A stretch of DNA of 64,000 bases from Gordonia insulae (GCF_003855095.1 NZ_CP033972.1:1674001-1738000), one strand, 5' to 3'; shown: positions 19,086 to 29,306, counted from the first letter of the stretch. A program made the numbers and translations. The notes: generated by a model from the letters alone, not told the origin.

Positions 19086-20353
19086 CGCCAGATCAGGCCG
19101 CATCCCAGCCGGCCGGGTCGGGGGCGCAGTCGGCGAATTCGGCCGAGAACCCGTGGCCCGTCCGCACCGTCAACACCAAGATCGCCGACTGGATTCACCG
19201 TCTGGGCCAGATCTGGGTCGAGGGACAGGTCACCCAGATCAATCGTCGGCCGGGTACGCGGGTGGCGTTCCTCACCCTGCGCGACCCGGCCGCGGACATC
19301 TCGATCTCGGTGACCTGCAGCCCGGATCTGTTGTACCGCACCGAAGTACCACTCAGCGAGGGCAGCCACATCGTGGTACTCGGCCGGCCCACGTACTTCA
19401 CCGGCCGGGGCACGGTGTCCCTGCGGGTCACCGACATCCGGGCGGTGGGAGTCGGCGAGCTACTGCTGCGAATCGAGCGCCTGCGCCAGCTGCTCACCGC
19501 CGAGGGCCTCTTCCATCCGCGCCTGAAACGGCCACTTCCGTTCCTGCCCAAAGCGATCGGACTGATCAGCGGGCGGTCGAGCGCCGCCCAGCGCGATGTG
19601 GTGGCGGTGGCGACCGGCCGATGGGCCGCGGTGCGATTCGAGGTGCGGGACGCACCGGTGCAGGGACCGACCGCGGTCCCCCGCATCCTGACCCATCTCG
19701 CGGCCCTCGACCGCGATCCCGACGTCGAGGTGATCATCATCGCCCGTGGCGGCGGCAGCGTGGAAGACCTTCTCCCGTTCTCCGACGAGGCACTCCTCCG
19801 GGCGGTCGCCGCATGTACGACGCCGGTCATCAGCGCGATCGGACACGAACCCGACACCCCGCTGCTCGACCTGGTCGCCGACATCCGCGCGGCCACCCCG
19901 ACCGACGCCGCCAAACGGGTCGTCCCCGACGTGGCGGCCGAGTTGGCCGGCATCGACGAACTGCGTCGGCGCAGCGCCCACGCCCTGCGGAACTGGGTAC
20001 GCCGGGAATCGCATGTCGTCGACGGGCTACGGGCGCGCCCGGTCCTGGCCCGGCCCTTCACCATGATCGACGCGCACGCGGACCGCGTGGACCGCGCGCG
20101 GCGCGACATCCGGCGCGACATCCGGCGCCGTCTCGACGTCGAGGACCGGCGGCGCGAGCACCTGTCGGCCCGACTCGCCACACTGGGACCGGCGCAGACA
20201 CTGGCCCGCGGCTACGCGGTGGTGCAGCGCACCGACGGCGACCACCCGCACGTGGTGGGCGCCGTCGCCGAGATGCCGGTCGGCGCCCGGCTCCGGATCC
20301 GCGTGGCCGACGGCGCCGCGACGGCGCACGTAACCGAAGGAGATGACGCGTGA
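19082..20353 (+). CDS. xseA: exodeoxyribonuclease VII large subunit
   Basis: 423 aa. N-terminal OB-fold ([21 protein letters not shown]), catalytic core with [19 protein letters not shown] and [22 protein letters not shown], and a coiled-coil C-terminal half: the XseA layout. With XseB it degrades single-stranded DNA from both ends to short acid-soluble pieces. GTG start overlaps the upstream stop by 4 bp and the stop overlaps the xseB GTG by 4 bp. Confidence 0.97.
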   Translation: MTPDQAASQPAGSGAQSANSAENPWPVRTVNTKIADWIHRLGQIWVEGQVTQINRRPGTRVAFLTLRDPAADISISVTCSPDLLYRTEVPLSEGSHIVVLGRPTYFTGRGTVSLRVTDIRAVGVGELLLRIERLRQLLTAEGLFHPRLKRPLPFLPKAIGLISGRSSAAQRDVVAVATGRWAAVRFEVRDAPVQGPTAVPRILTHLAALDRDPDVEVIIIARGGGSVEDLLPFSDEALLRAVAACTTPVISAIGHEPDTPLLDLVADIRAATPTDAAKRVVPDVAAELAGIDELRRRSAHALRNWVRRESHVVDGLRARPVLARPFTMIDAHADRVDRARRDIRRDIRRRLDVEDRRREHLSARLATLGPAQTLARGYAVVQRTDGDHPHVVGAVAEMPVGARLRIRVADGAATAHVTEGDDA

Positions 20354-20613
20354 ACGGGGATGCGGCCCATGACGATCCGGCCGACCAGGACGGGGACGAA
20401 TGGATTCCGGTCGAGGACCTCGGCTACGAGGAGGCCCGCGACGAACTCGTCGATGTGGTGGCCACCCTCGAACACGGCGGTCTGGACCTCGACGCCTCTC
20501 TCGCACTCTGGGAGCGCGGTGAGGCCCTGGCGAAGCGCTGCGAGGAACACCTCGCCGGAGCGCGCGATCGGATCGAGGCCGCGATCGCCGAGAGCGACCC
20601 CGACGACGAATGA
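20350..20613 (+). CDS. xseB: exodeoxyribonuclease VII small subunit
   Basis: 87 aa; conserved XseB core [43 protein letters not shown], seen here in the middle of the protein, with an acidic C-terminus. It binds the XseA coiled coil. GTG start within the xseA stop; downstream the gene is convergent with the DUF4245 protein (23 bp apart). Confidence 0.96.
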   Translation: MNGDAAHDDPADQDGDEWIPVEDLGYEEARDELVDVVATLEHGGLDLDASLALWERGEALAKRCEEHLAGARDRIEAAIAESDPDDE

Positions 20614-20636
20614 CCGACGCCGGGTCGAACCGGCAG

Positions 20637-21203
20637 CTAGGCGCGTCCCGGCAGAGGTTGCTGGGCCAGGACCGCGTTGGCGATCTCGGTCATGTCGTCG
20701 TCGGGCCCGCGGGACAGGACCGCGATCCGGACGTCACCGAGATCGGTGATCCAGAACTTCTTCTCGTCCGGGGTCGAATAGGTTACCCATTCACGTCCAC
20801 CCACCTGCCGGGTACCGGACCCGAGCGCCTCGCCTCCACCGAGGTGGACGACGAGGTCCTCCTCCTTGGCGTCGGTCTGACTGAGCTGGACGTACGCGCC
20901 GACGTCGGAGATCCACCCGACGTTGCTGACCCGGGTCCCGCCGACCGCCTGCGTCGATCCCGAATTGGGCTTCCACCCCTCCGGTGTCGGCGGCCGACGG
21001 ATCGGGAACGGCAGATCGCGCGCGTCCGCCTGCAAGGCGTTGGTCACGTCGAATGCGGGCGTCCGGTCGTCGGCGGCCTGACCGCTGAGGCCGACCGAGC
21101 AGTTGCCCGACGCGATCGCGACGATCGCGCAGACGATCAGCAGCGGTATCAGCGACCAGATCATGTCCTTGCTGCTGTGCAGGATGCGGGGTTTGGCGGC
21201 CAT
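20637..21203 (-). CDS. DUF4245 family membrane-anchored protein
   Basis: 188 aa from ATG 21203 (MAAKPRILHSSKDM). One membrane helix near residues 15-36 and an extracytoplasmic domain of about 150 residues; the wording PTPEGWKPNSG and WITDLGDVRIAV matches the Rv1100 family found near glpX in mycobacteria. Function unknown. A longer frame upstream would run into the next gene's promoter region. Confidence 0.8.
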   Translation of the reverse strand: MAAKPRILHSSKDMIWSLIPLLIVCAIVAIASGNCSVGLSGQAADDRTPAFDVTNALQADARDLPFPIRRPPTPEGWKPNSGSTQAVGGTRVSNVGWISDVGAYVQLSQTDAKEEDLVVHLGGGEALGSGTRQVGGREWVTYSTPDEKKFWITDLGDVRIAVLSRGPDDDMTEIANAVLAQQPLPGRA

Positions 21204-21304
21204 ACGTCGAGTATCCCAAGCCCGGCGGCGACCGCCGCGCCCCACCCTCGCCCGCGCCGGTGGCCGACCCGCGGCGTCCGACCCTGTTCAACGCGCCGCC
21301 GACC

Positions 21305-22813
21305 ATGTTGAGTGGGTGGATGCGACCACTGCGACGCTCACTGCCGGCCGTGTTGCTGACCCTCCTACTCGTCGCCGGGCTGTCCGGGTGCGGCAGCGGA
21401 TCCTCGTCCGAGGGCTTCGAGGGCATCCGCGAATCCGGTGTCCTGCGAGTGGGGACCGAGGGCACCTACGCCCCGTTCAGCTACCACGACCAGAGCACCG
21501 GGCAACTCTCCGGCTATGACGTCGACGTCGCGAACGCGGTCGCCGAGAAACTCGGTGTGCGAGCCGAATTCGTCGAGACACCATGGGATTCCATCTTCGC
21601 GGCGCTCGGCGCCGATCGTTTCGACGTGGTCGCCAACCAGGTGACCATCACCCCTGAGCGTCAGGCGCGTTACGACCTGTCGGCGCCGTACTCGGTGGGC
21701 GAAGGGGTGATCGTGACGCGCGCCGACGACACTTCCATCCGTTCGCTCGACGACCTCTCCGGAAAGGTCACCGCGCAGTCGGCGACCAGCAACTGGGCGC
21801 AGGTCGCCCGCGACGCCGGTGCCCGGGTCGAGGCCGTCGAGGGCTTCACCCAGGCCATCACACTGCTCAATCAGGGTCGGGTGCAGGCGACCGTCAACGA
21901 CAGCATCGCCGTGTACGCCTATCTGGCCGAGACCGGCGACACCAGCGTGCGGATCGCCGCGAAGACCGGCGACACCAGCGAGCAGGCGTTTGCGGCCCGT
22001 AAGGACAGCCGGATCGTCGGCGAGCTGAACCGGGCACTCGACGAGCTGAAGGCCGACGGCACGCTCACCCGGATCTCGCAGCGGTACCTCAAGGCCGACG
22101 CGAGCGGCTCACCGCAGGCGCAGCCCTCTGACCAGCAGAAATCTGAGCCCCGCAGCACCTGGCAACTCATCGCCGACAATCTCTGGCCGATGGCCAGGGC
22201 GACCCTCACGATGACCATCCCGCTCGCCGCGATCAGTTTCGTGATCGGGTTGGTGATCGCGCTGATCGTGGCACTCGCCCGGCTCTCGACCAATCGCCTG
22301 GTCTCGTGGCTCGCCCGCGCCTACATCTCGGTGATCCGCGGGACCCCCCTGCTCGTGCAGCTGTTCATCATCTTCTACGCGCTGCCCGAGCTCGGGGTGA
22401 GCGTGCCACCGTTCCCGGCCGCGGTGGTGGCGTTCTCACTCAACGTCGGCGGCTACGCGGCGGAGATCATCCGCAGCGCGATCCTGTCGGTACCGAAGGG
22501 CCAGACCGAGGCCGCGCAGACCATCGGCATGGACTACGTCACGACGCTGCGCCGGATCGTGCTGCCGCAGGCCGCGCGCAACGCCGTGCCCGGCCTGTCC
22601 AACACGTTGATCTCCCTGGTCAAGGACACCTCTCTGGCATCGACCATCCTGGTCACCGAGTTGTTGCGGGTCGCGCAGATCGCGGCGGCCCCGACCTTCG
22701 AGTTCTTCGCGCTCTACACCACCGCCGCGGTCTATTACTGGATCGTCTGCTTCGTCCTGTCCGGTCTGCAAGGCCGGCTCGAGCATCGCCTGGGAAGGTT
22801 CGTCACGTCATGA
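21305..22813 (+). CDS. ABC transporter: substrate-binding protein fused to permease (polar amino acid type)
   Basis: 502 aa. Lipoprotein signal ending LLVAGLSGC (lipobox), then a type-2 periplasmic binding domain of about 260 residues (LRVGTEGTYAPFSY, GYDVDVANAVAEKLG), a Gln/Ser-rich linker, and a HisM/GlnP-type permease domain with the EAA loop (EAAQTIGMDYVTTLRRIVLPQA). Fusion of the two is a known variant of the glutamine/polar amino acid family. ATG 21320 is an alternative start giving a shorter signal peptide. The ATPase gene overlaps the stop by 4 bp. Confidence 0.92.
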   Translation: MLSGWMRPLRRSLPAVLLTLLLVAGLSGCGSGSSSEGFEGIRESGVLRVGTEGTYAPFSYHDQSTGQLSGYDVDVANAVAEKLGVRAEFVETPWDSIFAALGADRFDVVANQVTITPERQARYDLSAPYSVGEGVIVTRADDTSIRSLDDLSGKVTAQSATSNWAQVARDAGARVEAVEGFTQAITLLNQGRVQATVNDSIAVYAYLAETGDTSVRIAAKTGDTSEQAFAARKDSRIVGELNRALDELKADGTLTRISQRYLKADASGSPQAQPSDQQKSEPRSTWQLIADNLWPMARATLTMTIPLAAISFVIGLVIALIVALARLSTNRLVSWLARAYISVIRGTPLLVQLFIIFYALPELGVSVPPFPAAVVAFSLNVGGYAAEIIRSAILSVPKGQTEAAQTIGMDYVTTLRRIVLPQAARNAVPGLSNTLISLVKDTSLASTILVTELLRVAQIAAAPTFEFFALYTTAAVYYWIVCFVLSGLQGRLEHRLGRFVTS

Positions 22814-23601
22814 CAGACAACCCCGTCACCCCACCGGCAGCCACCGGCCATGGCCCCCTGATCGACGTCGACGGACTCCGGAAGTCCTTCGGCGACAACG
22901 AGGTACTCAAAGGCATCGACTTCGCGGTCCCGGCCGGGAGCGTGACCGTCATCATCGGCCCGTCCGGGTCGGGCAAGACGACGATCCTACGGTCGTTGAA
23001 CGCACTCGACCTGCCCGACGCGGGCATCATCCGGGTGGCCGACGAGACCATCGACTTCGCGGGGTCCTACGGCAAGGCCGACATCGCCCGATATCGCCGG
23101 CAGAGCGCGATGGTGTTCCAGGGTCACAATCTGTTCCCTCACAAGACGGTGCTGGAGAACGTGATCGAGGGCCCGGTGATCGTGCAGAAACGGCCGCGGG
23201 CCGAGGCCGTCGCCGACGCGGAGAGACTGCTCACCGAGGTCGGTCTGATCGAGAAGCGCGACGAGTACCCCGATCAGCTGTCCGGCGGCCAGCAGCAACG
23301 CGTCGGCATCGTGCGGGCGCTGGCCCTGCAACCAAAGGTCATGTTGTTCGACGAACCCACGTCGGCACTCGATCCCGAACTCGTCGGCGACGTACTGACC
23401 GTGCTCAAGGACCTGGCCGCGCAGGGCTGGACGATGGTGGTGGTGACCCACGAGATCCGGTTCGCCCGTCAGGTCGCCGACCAGGTCATCTTCGCCGACC
23501 ACGGGGTGGTACTCGAACGCGGGACCGCCCGACAGGTGATCGACGACCCGACGCACGAGCGGACCCGGCAGTTCCTGCGCCGCCTCCTCGAACCACTGTG
23601 A
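22810..23601 (+). CDS. polar amino acid ABC transporter ATP-binding protein
   Basis: 263 aa with Walker A GPSGSGKTTILRS, signature LSGGQQQRVGIVRAL, Walker B VMLFDEPTSALD and the switch His in VVTHE. It belongs to the GlnQ/HisP group and pairs with the fused binding protein-permease upstream (ATGA overlap), making a two-gene importer. The substrate cannot be read from the sequence beyond polar amino acid. The binding protein's lipobox tethers the whole system to the membrane. Confidence 0.94.
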   Translation: MTDNPVTPPAATGHGPLIDVDGLRKSFGDNEVLKGIDFAVPAGSVTVIIGPSGSGKTTILRSLNALDLPDAGIIRVADETIDFAGSYGKADIARYRRQSAMVFQGHNLFPHKTVLENVIEGPVIVQKRPRAEAVADAERLLTEVGLIEKRDEYPDQLSGGQQQRVGIVRALALQPKVMLFDEPTSALDPELVGDVLTVLKDLAAQGWTMVVVTHEIRFARQVADQVIFADHGVVLERGTARQVIDDPTHERTRQFLRRLLEPL

Positions 23602-23620
23602 CCGGGCCGATCGCACCCGG

Positions 23621-23675
23621 GCGTGACATGCACGGACCGCCGACCCACCTGACCAAACCCCGCGCGTGACATGCA
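23621..23675 (+). repeat. 12-bp direct repeat upstream of glpX
   Basis: GCGTGACATGCA occurs at 23621-23632 and again at 23664-23675, 43 bp start to start (about four helical turns), within the 127-bp gap between the ABC ATPase gene and glpX. Flanking bases differ. Equal phasing on the helix fits binding sites for one regulator of glpX. The gap otherwise holds only the glpX ribosome-binding site GAGGAG. Confidence 0.5.
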
Positions 23676-23728
23676 AGGATGAGTACCACCTGACGCATTG
23701 ACATCGCCGCCACGCCGAGGAGTTCGAC

Positions 23729-24721
23729 ATGTCACCTTCCCCACAGGCCCCCGATCGCAACCTGGCTATGGAGTTGGTGCGAGTCACCGAGGCCGCGGCC
23801 CTGGCCGCCGGCCGGTGGGTCGGACGCGGCGAGAAGAAGAAGGGCGACGGCGCAGCCGTCGACGCGATGCGCGAGCTCCTCTCGACGGTGTCGATGCGCG
23901 GTGTCGTGGTGATCGGTGAGGGTGAGAAGGACGAAGCCCCCATGCTGTTCAACGGCGAGGAGGTCGGCAACGGCGCAGGCCCCGAATGCGACGTCGCGGT
24001 GGATCCCATCGACGGCACCACGCTGATGGCCGAGGGCCGCCCGAACTCCATCGCGGTGATAGCGGTCAGCGAGCGCGGCACCATGTACGACCCGTCCGCC
24101 GTCTTCTACATGGACAAGATCGCCGTCGGCCCAGAGGCCAAGGGCGCGATCAACATCGACGAATCCGTCGAGTGGAACATCAACTCGGTGGCCAAGGCGA
24201 AGGGTATCGACATCGCCGACCTGACCGTAGTCGTGCTCGACCGTCCGCGCCACGCCGACCTGATCGGTGAGATCCGTCAGGCCGGCGCCAAGATCCGCCT
24301 CATCTCCGACGGCGACGTCGCCGGTGCCATCGCGGCGGCCGGCGACTACAGCACGGTCGACATGCTGATGGGGGTCGGCGGCACGCCCGAGGGCATCATC
24401 ACCGCCGTCGCCATGAAGTGCATGGGCGGTGAGATCCAGGGCAAGTTGTGGCCGCGCAACGACGAAGAACGTCAGAAGGCGATCGACGCGGGCCACGATC
24501 TCGACCGCATCCTGACCAACGACATCCTGGTGCGCGGCGAGAACTCCTTCTTCTGCGCCACGGGCGTCACCAACGGCGACATGCTGCGTGGCGTCACCTA
24601 CCGTCCGACCGGCGCCACCACCCGTTCGCTGGTGATGCGCTCCAAGTCGGGCACGATCCGCCGGATCGAAGCCGTTCACCAGACGTCCAAGTTGCGTGAG
24701 TACGCGCGCCTCGATCTCTGA
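23729..24721 (+). CDS. glpX: fructose-1,6-bisphosphatase, class II
   Basis: 330 aa. Class II FBPase motifs [22 protein letters not shown] and [14 protein letters not shown] bind metal and the bisphosphate. The enzyme performs the irreversible gluconeogenic step; in mycobacteria GlpX is the main FBPase. A GAGGAG site lies 6-8 bases upstream of ATG 23729. glpX is followed by fumC 93 bp downstream, as Rv1099c-Rv1098c. Confidence 0.97.
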   Translation: MSPSPQAPDRNLAMELVRVTEAAALAAGRWVGRGEKKKGDGAAVDAMRELLSTVSMRGVVVIGEGEKDEAPMLFNGEEVGNGAGPECDVAVDPIDGTTLMAEGRPNSIAVIAVSERGTMYDPSAVFYMDKIAVGPEAKGAINIDESVEWNINSVAKAKGIDIADLTVVVLDRPRHADLIGEIRQAGAKIRLISDGDVAGAIAAAGDYSTVDMLMGVGGTPEGIITAVAMKCMGGEIQGKLWPRNDEERQKAIDAGHDLDRILTNDILVRGENSFFCATGVTNGDMLRGVTYRPTGATTRSLVMRSKSGTIRRIEAVHQTSKLREYARLDL

Positions 24722-24814
24722 CCCGTTCGCACGATCGGCGTCACACGACTCTGCAGCCCGACATCTCCACCGAGCTTGCACGCTCATCGATTCACACGAG
24801 GATGGTTGCCGCTT

Positions 24815-26215
24815 ATGGCCGAACAGCAGTACCGCATCGAGCACGACACCATGGGAGAGGTCAAGGTCCCGGTCGATGCCCTCTGGCGTGCGCAGACACA
24901 GCGCGCGGTGGAGAACTTCCCGATCAGCCACCGCCCGCTGGAGCGGACGCAGATCCGCGCGATGGGCCTGCTGAAGGCCGCCTGCGCGCAGGTCAACAAG
25001 GACCTCGGTCTGCTCGATGCCGAGCGGGCCGACGCGATCGTCGCCGCGGCCAAGGAGATCGCCGACGGCAAGCATGACGATCAGTTCCCGATCGACGTCT
25101 TCCAGACCGGGTCGGGCACCAGCTCCAACATGAACGCCAACGAGGTCATCGCCTCGATCGCCAAGGCGGCAGGCGTCGATGTGCACCCGAACGACCACGT
25201 CAACATGTCGCAGTCGTCGAACGACACCTTCCCCACCGCGACCCATGTGGCTGCCACCGAAGCCGCGGTCACCGATCTCATCCCGGCCCTGGATCATCTG
25301 CGGCTGGCCCTGCTGGACAAGTCCACCGAGTGGCGTGAGGTCGTCAAGAGCGGCCGCACCCACCTGATGGATGCGGTGCCGGTGACCCTCGGCCAGGAGT
25401 TCGGCGGCTATGCACGCCAGATCGAGGCGGGCATCGAACGCGTCACCGCCACACTGCCGCGCGTCGGCGAACTGCCGATCGGTGGCACCGCGGTCGGCAC
25501 CGGCCTCAACGCTCCCGACGGTTTCGGCACCAAGGTGGTCGCCGAGCTCCGCACCCTGACCGACGTCGACGCGCTGTCGTTGGCGGCGGACAACTTCGAG
25601 GCACAGGCCGCCCGGGACGGACTCGTCGAGCTGTCCGGCCAGTTGAAGACCATCGCGGTGTCGCTCACCAAGATCGCCAACGACATCCGCTGGATGGGCT
25701 CGGGACCGTTGACCGGCCTGGGTGAGATCCACCTCCCGGATCTGCAGCCCGGTTCGTCGATCATGCCCGGCAAGGTCAATCCCGTTCTGCCCGAGGCGGT
25801 CACGCAGGTCGCCGCACAGGTGATCGGCAACGATGCCGCGGTCACCTGGGGCGGCGGCAACGGCGCATTCGAGCTGAACGTGTACATCCCGATGATGGCG
25901 CGCAACGTCCTCGAATCACTCAAGTTGCTGGCCAACGTGTCCCGGCTGTTCGCCGATCGTTGCATCGTCGGGCTCAAGGCGGACGAGGAGCGACTGCGCA
26001 CGCTCGCCGAGAGCTCGCCGTCCATCGTGACGCCGCTCAACAGCGCGATCGGTTACGAGGAAGCCGCCGCCGTCGCCAAGCAGGCCCTCAAGGAGGGCAA
26101 GACCATCCGCCAGACGGTCATCGACCGCGGCCTGATCGGCGACAAGCTGTCCGAGGCCGAACTGGACAAGCGCCTCGACGTCCTGAAGATGGCCAATCTC
26201 GATCGCGAGCGCTGA
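24815..26215 (+). CDS. fumC: fumarate hydratase, class II
   Basis: 466 aa, the usual length of iron-independent tetrameric fumarase. Motifs: [16 protein letters not shown], signature loop [15 protein letters not shown], and the catalytic region [21 protein letters not shown]. It catalyses fumarate to malate in the TCA cycle. I start at [11 protein letters not shown] (ATG 24815); a GAGGATGG stretch lies about 12 bases upstream. An upstream in-frame extension has no family support. Confidence 0.97.
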   Translation: MAEQQYRIEHDTMGEVKVPVDALWRAQTQRAVENFPISHRPLERTQIRAMGLLKAACAQVNKDLGLLDAERADAIVAAAKEIADGKHDDQFPIDVFQTGSGTSSNMNANEVIASIAKAAGVDVHPNDHVNMSQSSNDTFPTATHVAATEAAVTDLIPALDHLRLALLDKSTEWREVVKSGRTHLMDAVPVTLGQEFGGYARQIEAGIERVTATLPRVGELPIGGTAVGTGLNAPDGFGTKVVAELRTLTDVDALSLAADNFEAQAARDGLVELSGQLKTIAVSLTKIANDIRWMGSGPLTGLGEIHLPDLQPGSSIMPGKVNPVLPEAVTQVAAQVIGNDAAVTWGGGNGAFELNVYIPMMARNVLESLKLLANVSRLFADRCIVGLKADEERLRTLAESSPSIVTPLNSAIGYEEAAAVAKQALKEGKTIRQTVIDRGLIGDKLSEAELDKRLDVLKMANLDRER

Positions 26216-26230
26216 GGCTCCACGCACGGC

Positions 26231-26274
26231 ATGACCGTGGCGGCGAGCGCACACGCGCTCGCCACCACGGTCAT
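26231..26274. terminator. bidirectional terminator between fumC and the hypothetical gene
   Basis: Arms 26231-26250 and 26255-26274 pair over 20 bp with a single mismatch and a 4-nt loop; the plus strand continues CTGCTTTT. It serves fumC and, read the other way, overlaps the stop codon of the convergent gene. Confidence 0.8.
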
Positions 26275-27026
26275 CTGCTTTTCAGCCGCGACCACCAGCG
26301 CCAGTCGTGAACGGCCACACCGCGATAGCGTGGATCACCGCGGAGTCCGGCGTCGACGAGGCGCACCTCGCGATCCATCGCGACCGGTCCGTCGTCGGCA
26401 AACGTGTGGTTTCGGTCCGCAGGTGATGTGGGTGGCACCGTGTCGATCCCGACCCAATACTCCCGGTCCGCCGCCGTGAGCCGGCGCCGCCCCGGCCCGG
26501 CGTACGCCAGGATTCCGTCGAGCCCCTCCGCACGGTCTCGGTACGCCATCAGCGCAACTCGTGACGCACCCGCTGCGATCAGCGTGAGGTAGTCACCATC
26601 GTCGATGTCGCGGTGCGCCGCCCAGGCCGGCATGTCGACATCGACCGGAACACCGGTGGCATCGGCGACCTGGTCGACCATGTCCCGATGACCGCGGATG
26701 AGCCTCTCCTGGGCAGACGCCCAGTCGTCGCGCACCCACGGCTCCACATCGAGGTGGATCCGGTCGAAGACGTCGGCGCCCACGGCATCGACAGCCCAGC
26801 GGACCGCATCCGCGGGGCGCTCGGCCCACGCCGGATCCCCGCCGAGGCACGCGACCTCGACGCCCGCCGCACGTAGCCGTGTCGCGACCGCCGCGATGGC
26901 GGGATCGGCACCACCGAGAGGTACCGACAACCACACATCGGTGACCCGATGCTCCGCGACATGTCCGACGAGCGCCCGGATGTCCGCGGCGCCACGCACC
27001 GACCACACCCACATCGCGCGCGACAT
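26271..27026 (-). CDS. hypothetical protein, TIM-barrel/glycosidase-like
   Basis: 251 aa, no signal peptide or membrane segment. The sequence suggests a beta/alpha barrel: VTDVWLSVPLGG, VEVACLGGDPAW, FDRIHLDVEPWVRDDW, ASRVALMAYRDRAEG, EYWVGIDTVPP. The H-L-D-V-E-P strand-end acidic pair resembles active sites of glycoside-hydrolase-like barrels. I cannot name a family. It is convergent with fumC and divergent from the PIG-L deacetylase gene with 38 bp between their starts. Confidence 0.7.
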   Translation of the reverse strand: MSRAMWVWSVRGAADIRALVGHVAEHRVTDVWLSVPLGGADPAIAAVATRLRAAGVEVACLGGDPAWAERPADAVRWAVDAVGADVFDRIHLDVEPWVRDDWASAQERLIRGHRDMVDQVADATGVPVDVDMPAWAAHRDIDDGDYLTLIAAGASRVALMAYRDRAEGLDGILAYAGPGRRRLTAADREYWVGIDTVPPTSPADRNHTFADDGPVAMDREVRLVDAGLRGDPRYRGVAVHDWRWWSRLKSR

Positions 27027-27064
27027 GCCGCGAAGTGTAGGCAGCGGCGCGTAGTTTCGTCACC

Positions 27065-27754
27065 ATGACGCAGCTTGCCGCCTTCCCCACCGATTGGCAG
27101 ACCGCACTGGTCCTCGTCGCGCATCCCGACGACCCGGAGTACGGGATGGCCCCCGCCGTCGCCCGCTGGACCTCGGAGGGCAGGCATCTCGTCTATGCCC
27201 TCGCCTCCAGCGGCGAGGCGGGCATCGAGGGCATGGCCCCGGCCGACGCGGGCCCGGCCCGGGAAGCCGAGCAGCGGGCCTCGGCGGGGGTGGTCGGCGT
27301 CGACGACGTCGAGTTCTGGGGCTTCCCGGACAGCGCGATCCGCAACACCCCACAGCTGCGTGACCGCATTCGCGAGACCATCACAAGAGTGGCGCCCGAT
27401 GTGGTGCTCTCGCTGTACGGCGGTCCGGAGTGGGCGCCGGGACAACCGAACCAGTCCGACCACATGGAGTTCGCCGCCGCCGTGCTCGAGACCTACGATT
27501 CGATGGACCCGATCGCGAGGCCCCGCCGCCTGTTCGAGAACGGACCGCAGGCCACCCATGCGGTCGACGTCACCGAACAGATCGACCTGGCCGTGAGTTC
27601 GTTGGCGGCGCACGAGCAGTACCTGTCCGTGCTCGACCCCGACACCCCCGTCGTCGAGCAGGCCCGCCGTCAGATAGACATGGTCACCGCACCTCGGGAG
27701 GACTTCGGTGGTGTCCGCGCGGCCTGCTTCGAACTGAAGCGGGGACCGGCATGA
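27065..27754 (+). CDS. PIG-L family deacetylase
   Basis: 229 aa. The zinc motif VLVAHPDDPEYG (A-H-P-D-D) and a second metal His in QSDHMEFAAAV identify the LmbE/PIG-L fold, which includes MshB and Mca. These enzymes remove N-acyl groups, often from GlcNAc-type sugars. This one is shorter than MshB/Mca and its substrate is unknown. mca proper is at 61.1 kb. Confidence 0.88.
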   Translation: MTQLAAFPTDWQTALVLVAHPDDPEYGMAPAVARWTSEGRHLVYALASSGEAGIEGMAPADAGPAREAEQRASAGVVGVDDVEFWGFPDSAIRNTPQLRDRIRETITRVAPDVVLSLYGGPEWAPGQPNQSDHMEFAAAVLETYDSMDPIARPRRLFENGPQATHAVDVTEQIDLAVSSLAAHEQYLSVLDPDTPVVEQARRQIDMVTAPREDFGGVRAACFELKRGPA

Positions 27755-27768
27755 TGCCGGTCCCCGCT
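27738..27768. terminator. terminator between convergent PIG-L and L,D-transpeptidase genes
   Basis: Perfect 14-bp stem: 27738-27751 pairs with 27755-27768, loop TGA which is the PIG-L stop codon. Useful to both convergent genes. Confidence 0.75.
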
Positions 27769-27793
27769 CACGTTCGACACGTCCGGGTTGCGA

Positions 27794-28762
27794 TCAGCTG
27801 CCCGCCGCGGTCCCCAGCAGCGACGGGACGATCCCGACGAGCCGGCTGAGCAACTCGGTCAGCGAATCGCCACCGGGGATGCTCGGCGATCCCGGGGCCG
27901 GTGACGTGGTGCCGGACTGCGGGGTGGCCGATCCGGGCGGTGTCGTGGGAGTCGCGGAGCTCGACGGCCCGGCCTGATTGACACCGATGGCGATCTTCGG
28001 ATGCTTGGCGGGATCGAGCCACGTCAGTACCTTGCGCATCAGTTCGCGGTCGATCGCCACGCACCCCATCGTCGGCTGGTTGTTGGTGACGTGCAGGAAC
28101 ATGGCCGACGCCTTGCCCGGGGTGCGCTGCGGGTTGTGCGCGATGTTGACCGCATAGTCGTAGACGGGCCCGGAATCGTAGAGGTTCTCGCTGTCGCCGC
28201 CCGGACTCTTCGGCTGCCGGACCATCGTGTTGTAGGTCGGCGACTTCATGTTCGAGTCCCACCAGTCCTCACGGTCGACCTTCTTGTACGGCATCTTGGT
28301 GCCGGGGTTCGCCTGTCGGCCGAACGCCTGGTCGAGGGAGAACGTGCCTTGCGGTGTCCGGTAGACGTTGTCCTTCGGCTCGCCCATGCCCAACGACCCG
28401 AGAAATGCCTTTGTCGGGCCGATGACCGGCTTCCACGACTGGTCCGCTCCCCGTTCGAACGCGGTGAGGGTGGCTGTGGTGTCGGACGCCTTGGGCGCCG
28501 TCACGACGATCATCTGGCTCGTGTCCGGCTCTGAACTGCCGCTGCCGCCGAGTCCCAGATTCCCCGCGAGCGAGTTCAACACGTCGTCGAGCATGGGGAT
28601 CCCGGTCGACGGGATCATCGGGGATGCAGGTGTCGAGGTCGGTGGCGCCGAGGGGGTCGTCGGGGCCGGGGTACCGGGCGCGGCGAGCGCGGTCCCGGCA
28701 CCACCGGTCACCGCAGCGACCACCGCGATCACGAGTAGTCCCAATAACCTCATTCGCCTCAT
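27794..28762 (-). CDS. L,D-transpeptidase (YkuD-type), secreted
   Basis: 322 aa from MRRMRLLG. Signal peptide (LLGLLVIAVVAAVTGGAGTA, cleavage near ALA-A), a Pro/Thr/Ser-rich linker, then a domain ending FLHVTNNQPTMGCVAIDREL, which carries His, Thr/Gly and the nucleophilic Cys of the YkuD active site. Such enzymes make 3-3 cross-links or attach molecules to peptidoglycan. After the catalytic motif there is another Pro/Ser/Gly-rich tail. A longer frame from 28807 would add residues before the basic n-region and is less likely. Confidence 0.82.
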   Translation of the reverse strand: MRRMRLLGLLVIAVVAAVTGGAGTALAAPGTPAPTTPSAPPTSTPASPMIPSTGIPMLDDVLNSLAGNLGLGGSGSSEPDTSQMIVVTAPKASDTTATLTAFERGADQSWKPVIGPTKAFLGSLGMGEPKDNVYRTPQGTFSLDQAFGRQANPGTKMPYKKVDREDWWDSNMKSPTYNTMVRQPKSPGGDSENLYDSGPVYDYAVNIAHNPQRTPGKASAMFLHVTNNQPTMGCVAIDRELMRKVLTWLDPAKHPKIAIGVNQAGPSSSATPTTPPGSATPQSGTTSPAPGSPSIPGGDSLTELLSRLVGIVPSLLGTAAGS

Positions 28763-28969
28763 CAGTAACTTCTGCACCACAACAGTGTGCCAGTGCGCAA
28801 GAGGCAACGAATCTCGTGATGGTCACGGTGCGGTACAGATCCGATCACCGCGGATGGCCGGCGGAGGCGCCGATTCGGAGCCCGACACTGCACCATCCGG
28901 CCAGGGTCAGTAGTCTTCGTCGCAGGTCGCGGGCATACGTCCGCTCCTGATCACGAAAGGATGAACACG

Positions 28970-29041
28970 ATGAACTTCTTCGAACTCTGGGCAGCCCTCG
29001 CCGAGCTTATCGCCGCAGGCATCCCGCTGGGATCCTCCTAG
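28970..29041 (+). CDS. short peptide cassette 1: 23-aa hydrophobic helical peptide
   Basis: Frame of 23 codons plus stop: opens MNFFELWAALAELI and closes with AAGIPLGSS. AAAGGA (28956-28961) is 8 bases before the ATG, ideal spacing; an ATG three codons upstream would overlap that site. The peptide is almost wholly apolar with two Glu, lacks a signal peptide, and ends in two Ser. A strong terminator starts 15 bp after the stop. The same leader and design recur in cassette 2 (29376). Not recognised; resembles in size and style the short helical cell-envelope peptides of corynebacteria (PorA/PorH) or phenol-soluble-modulin-like peptides. Coding is inferred, not proven. Confidence 0.55.
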   Translation: MNFFELWAALAELIAAGIPLGSS

Positions 29042-29055
29042 CCCCAACGCGTGCC

Positions 29056-29092
29056 ACGCTGCCGCATCGGTCCTTCACCGGTGCGGCAGCGT
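29056..29092 (+). terminator. terminator after peptide cassette 1
   Basis: Arms 29056-29070 and 29078-29092 form a 15-bp stem with one G-T wobble and a 7-nt loop; the downstream sequence is CGTCATTTCG. It begins 15 bp after the peptide stop and there is no other rightward gene it could serve. Confidence 0.8.
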
Positions 29093-29276
29093 CGTCATTT
29101 CGGACGCGCATCGCGACGCGTCATCGGGCCCGCGCGCAGCGGTGAGTGTCGCCATCGCCCGGTATCGAAGCTGGCGAATCCGGAATTCACAATCAGTCGC
29201 CATACTGGTTATCGCCTCGTCGAAGAATGATTTCCGGAATACGTCGGTGCGAATTCGGAAAATCGATCGAATTCCC

Positions 29277-29306
29277 TTCACATGACGCACCGATGATCGT
29301 TAGCCT
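29277..29306 (+). promoter_or_regulatory. promoter for peptide cassette 2
   Basis: TTCACA (29277-29282) and TAGCCT (29301-29306) with an 18-bp spacer resemble TTGACA / TANNNT. The DNA just upstream (29160-29290) is clearly less GC-rich than the rest of the window, as promoter regions often are. Predicted transcript start near 29313, leader of about 60 nt. Confidence 0.45.
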
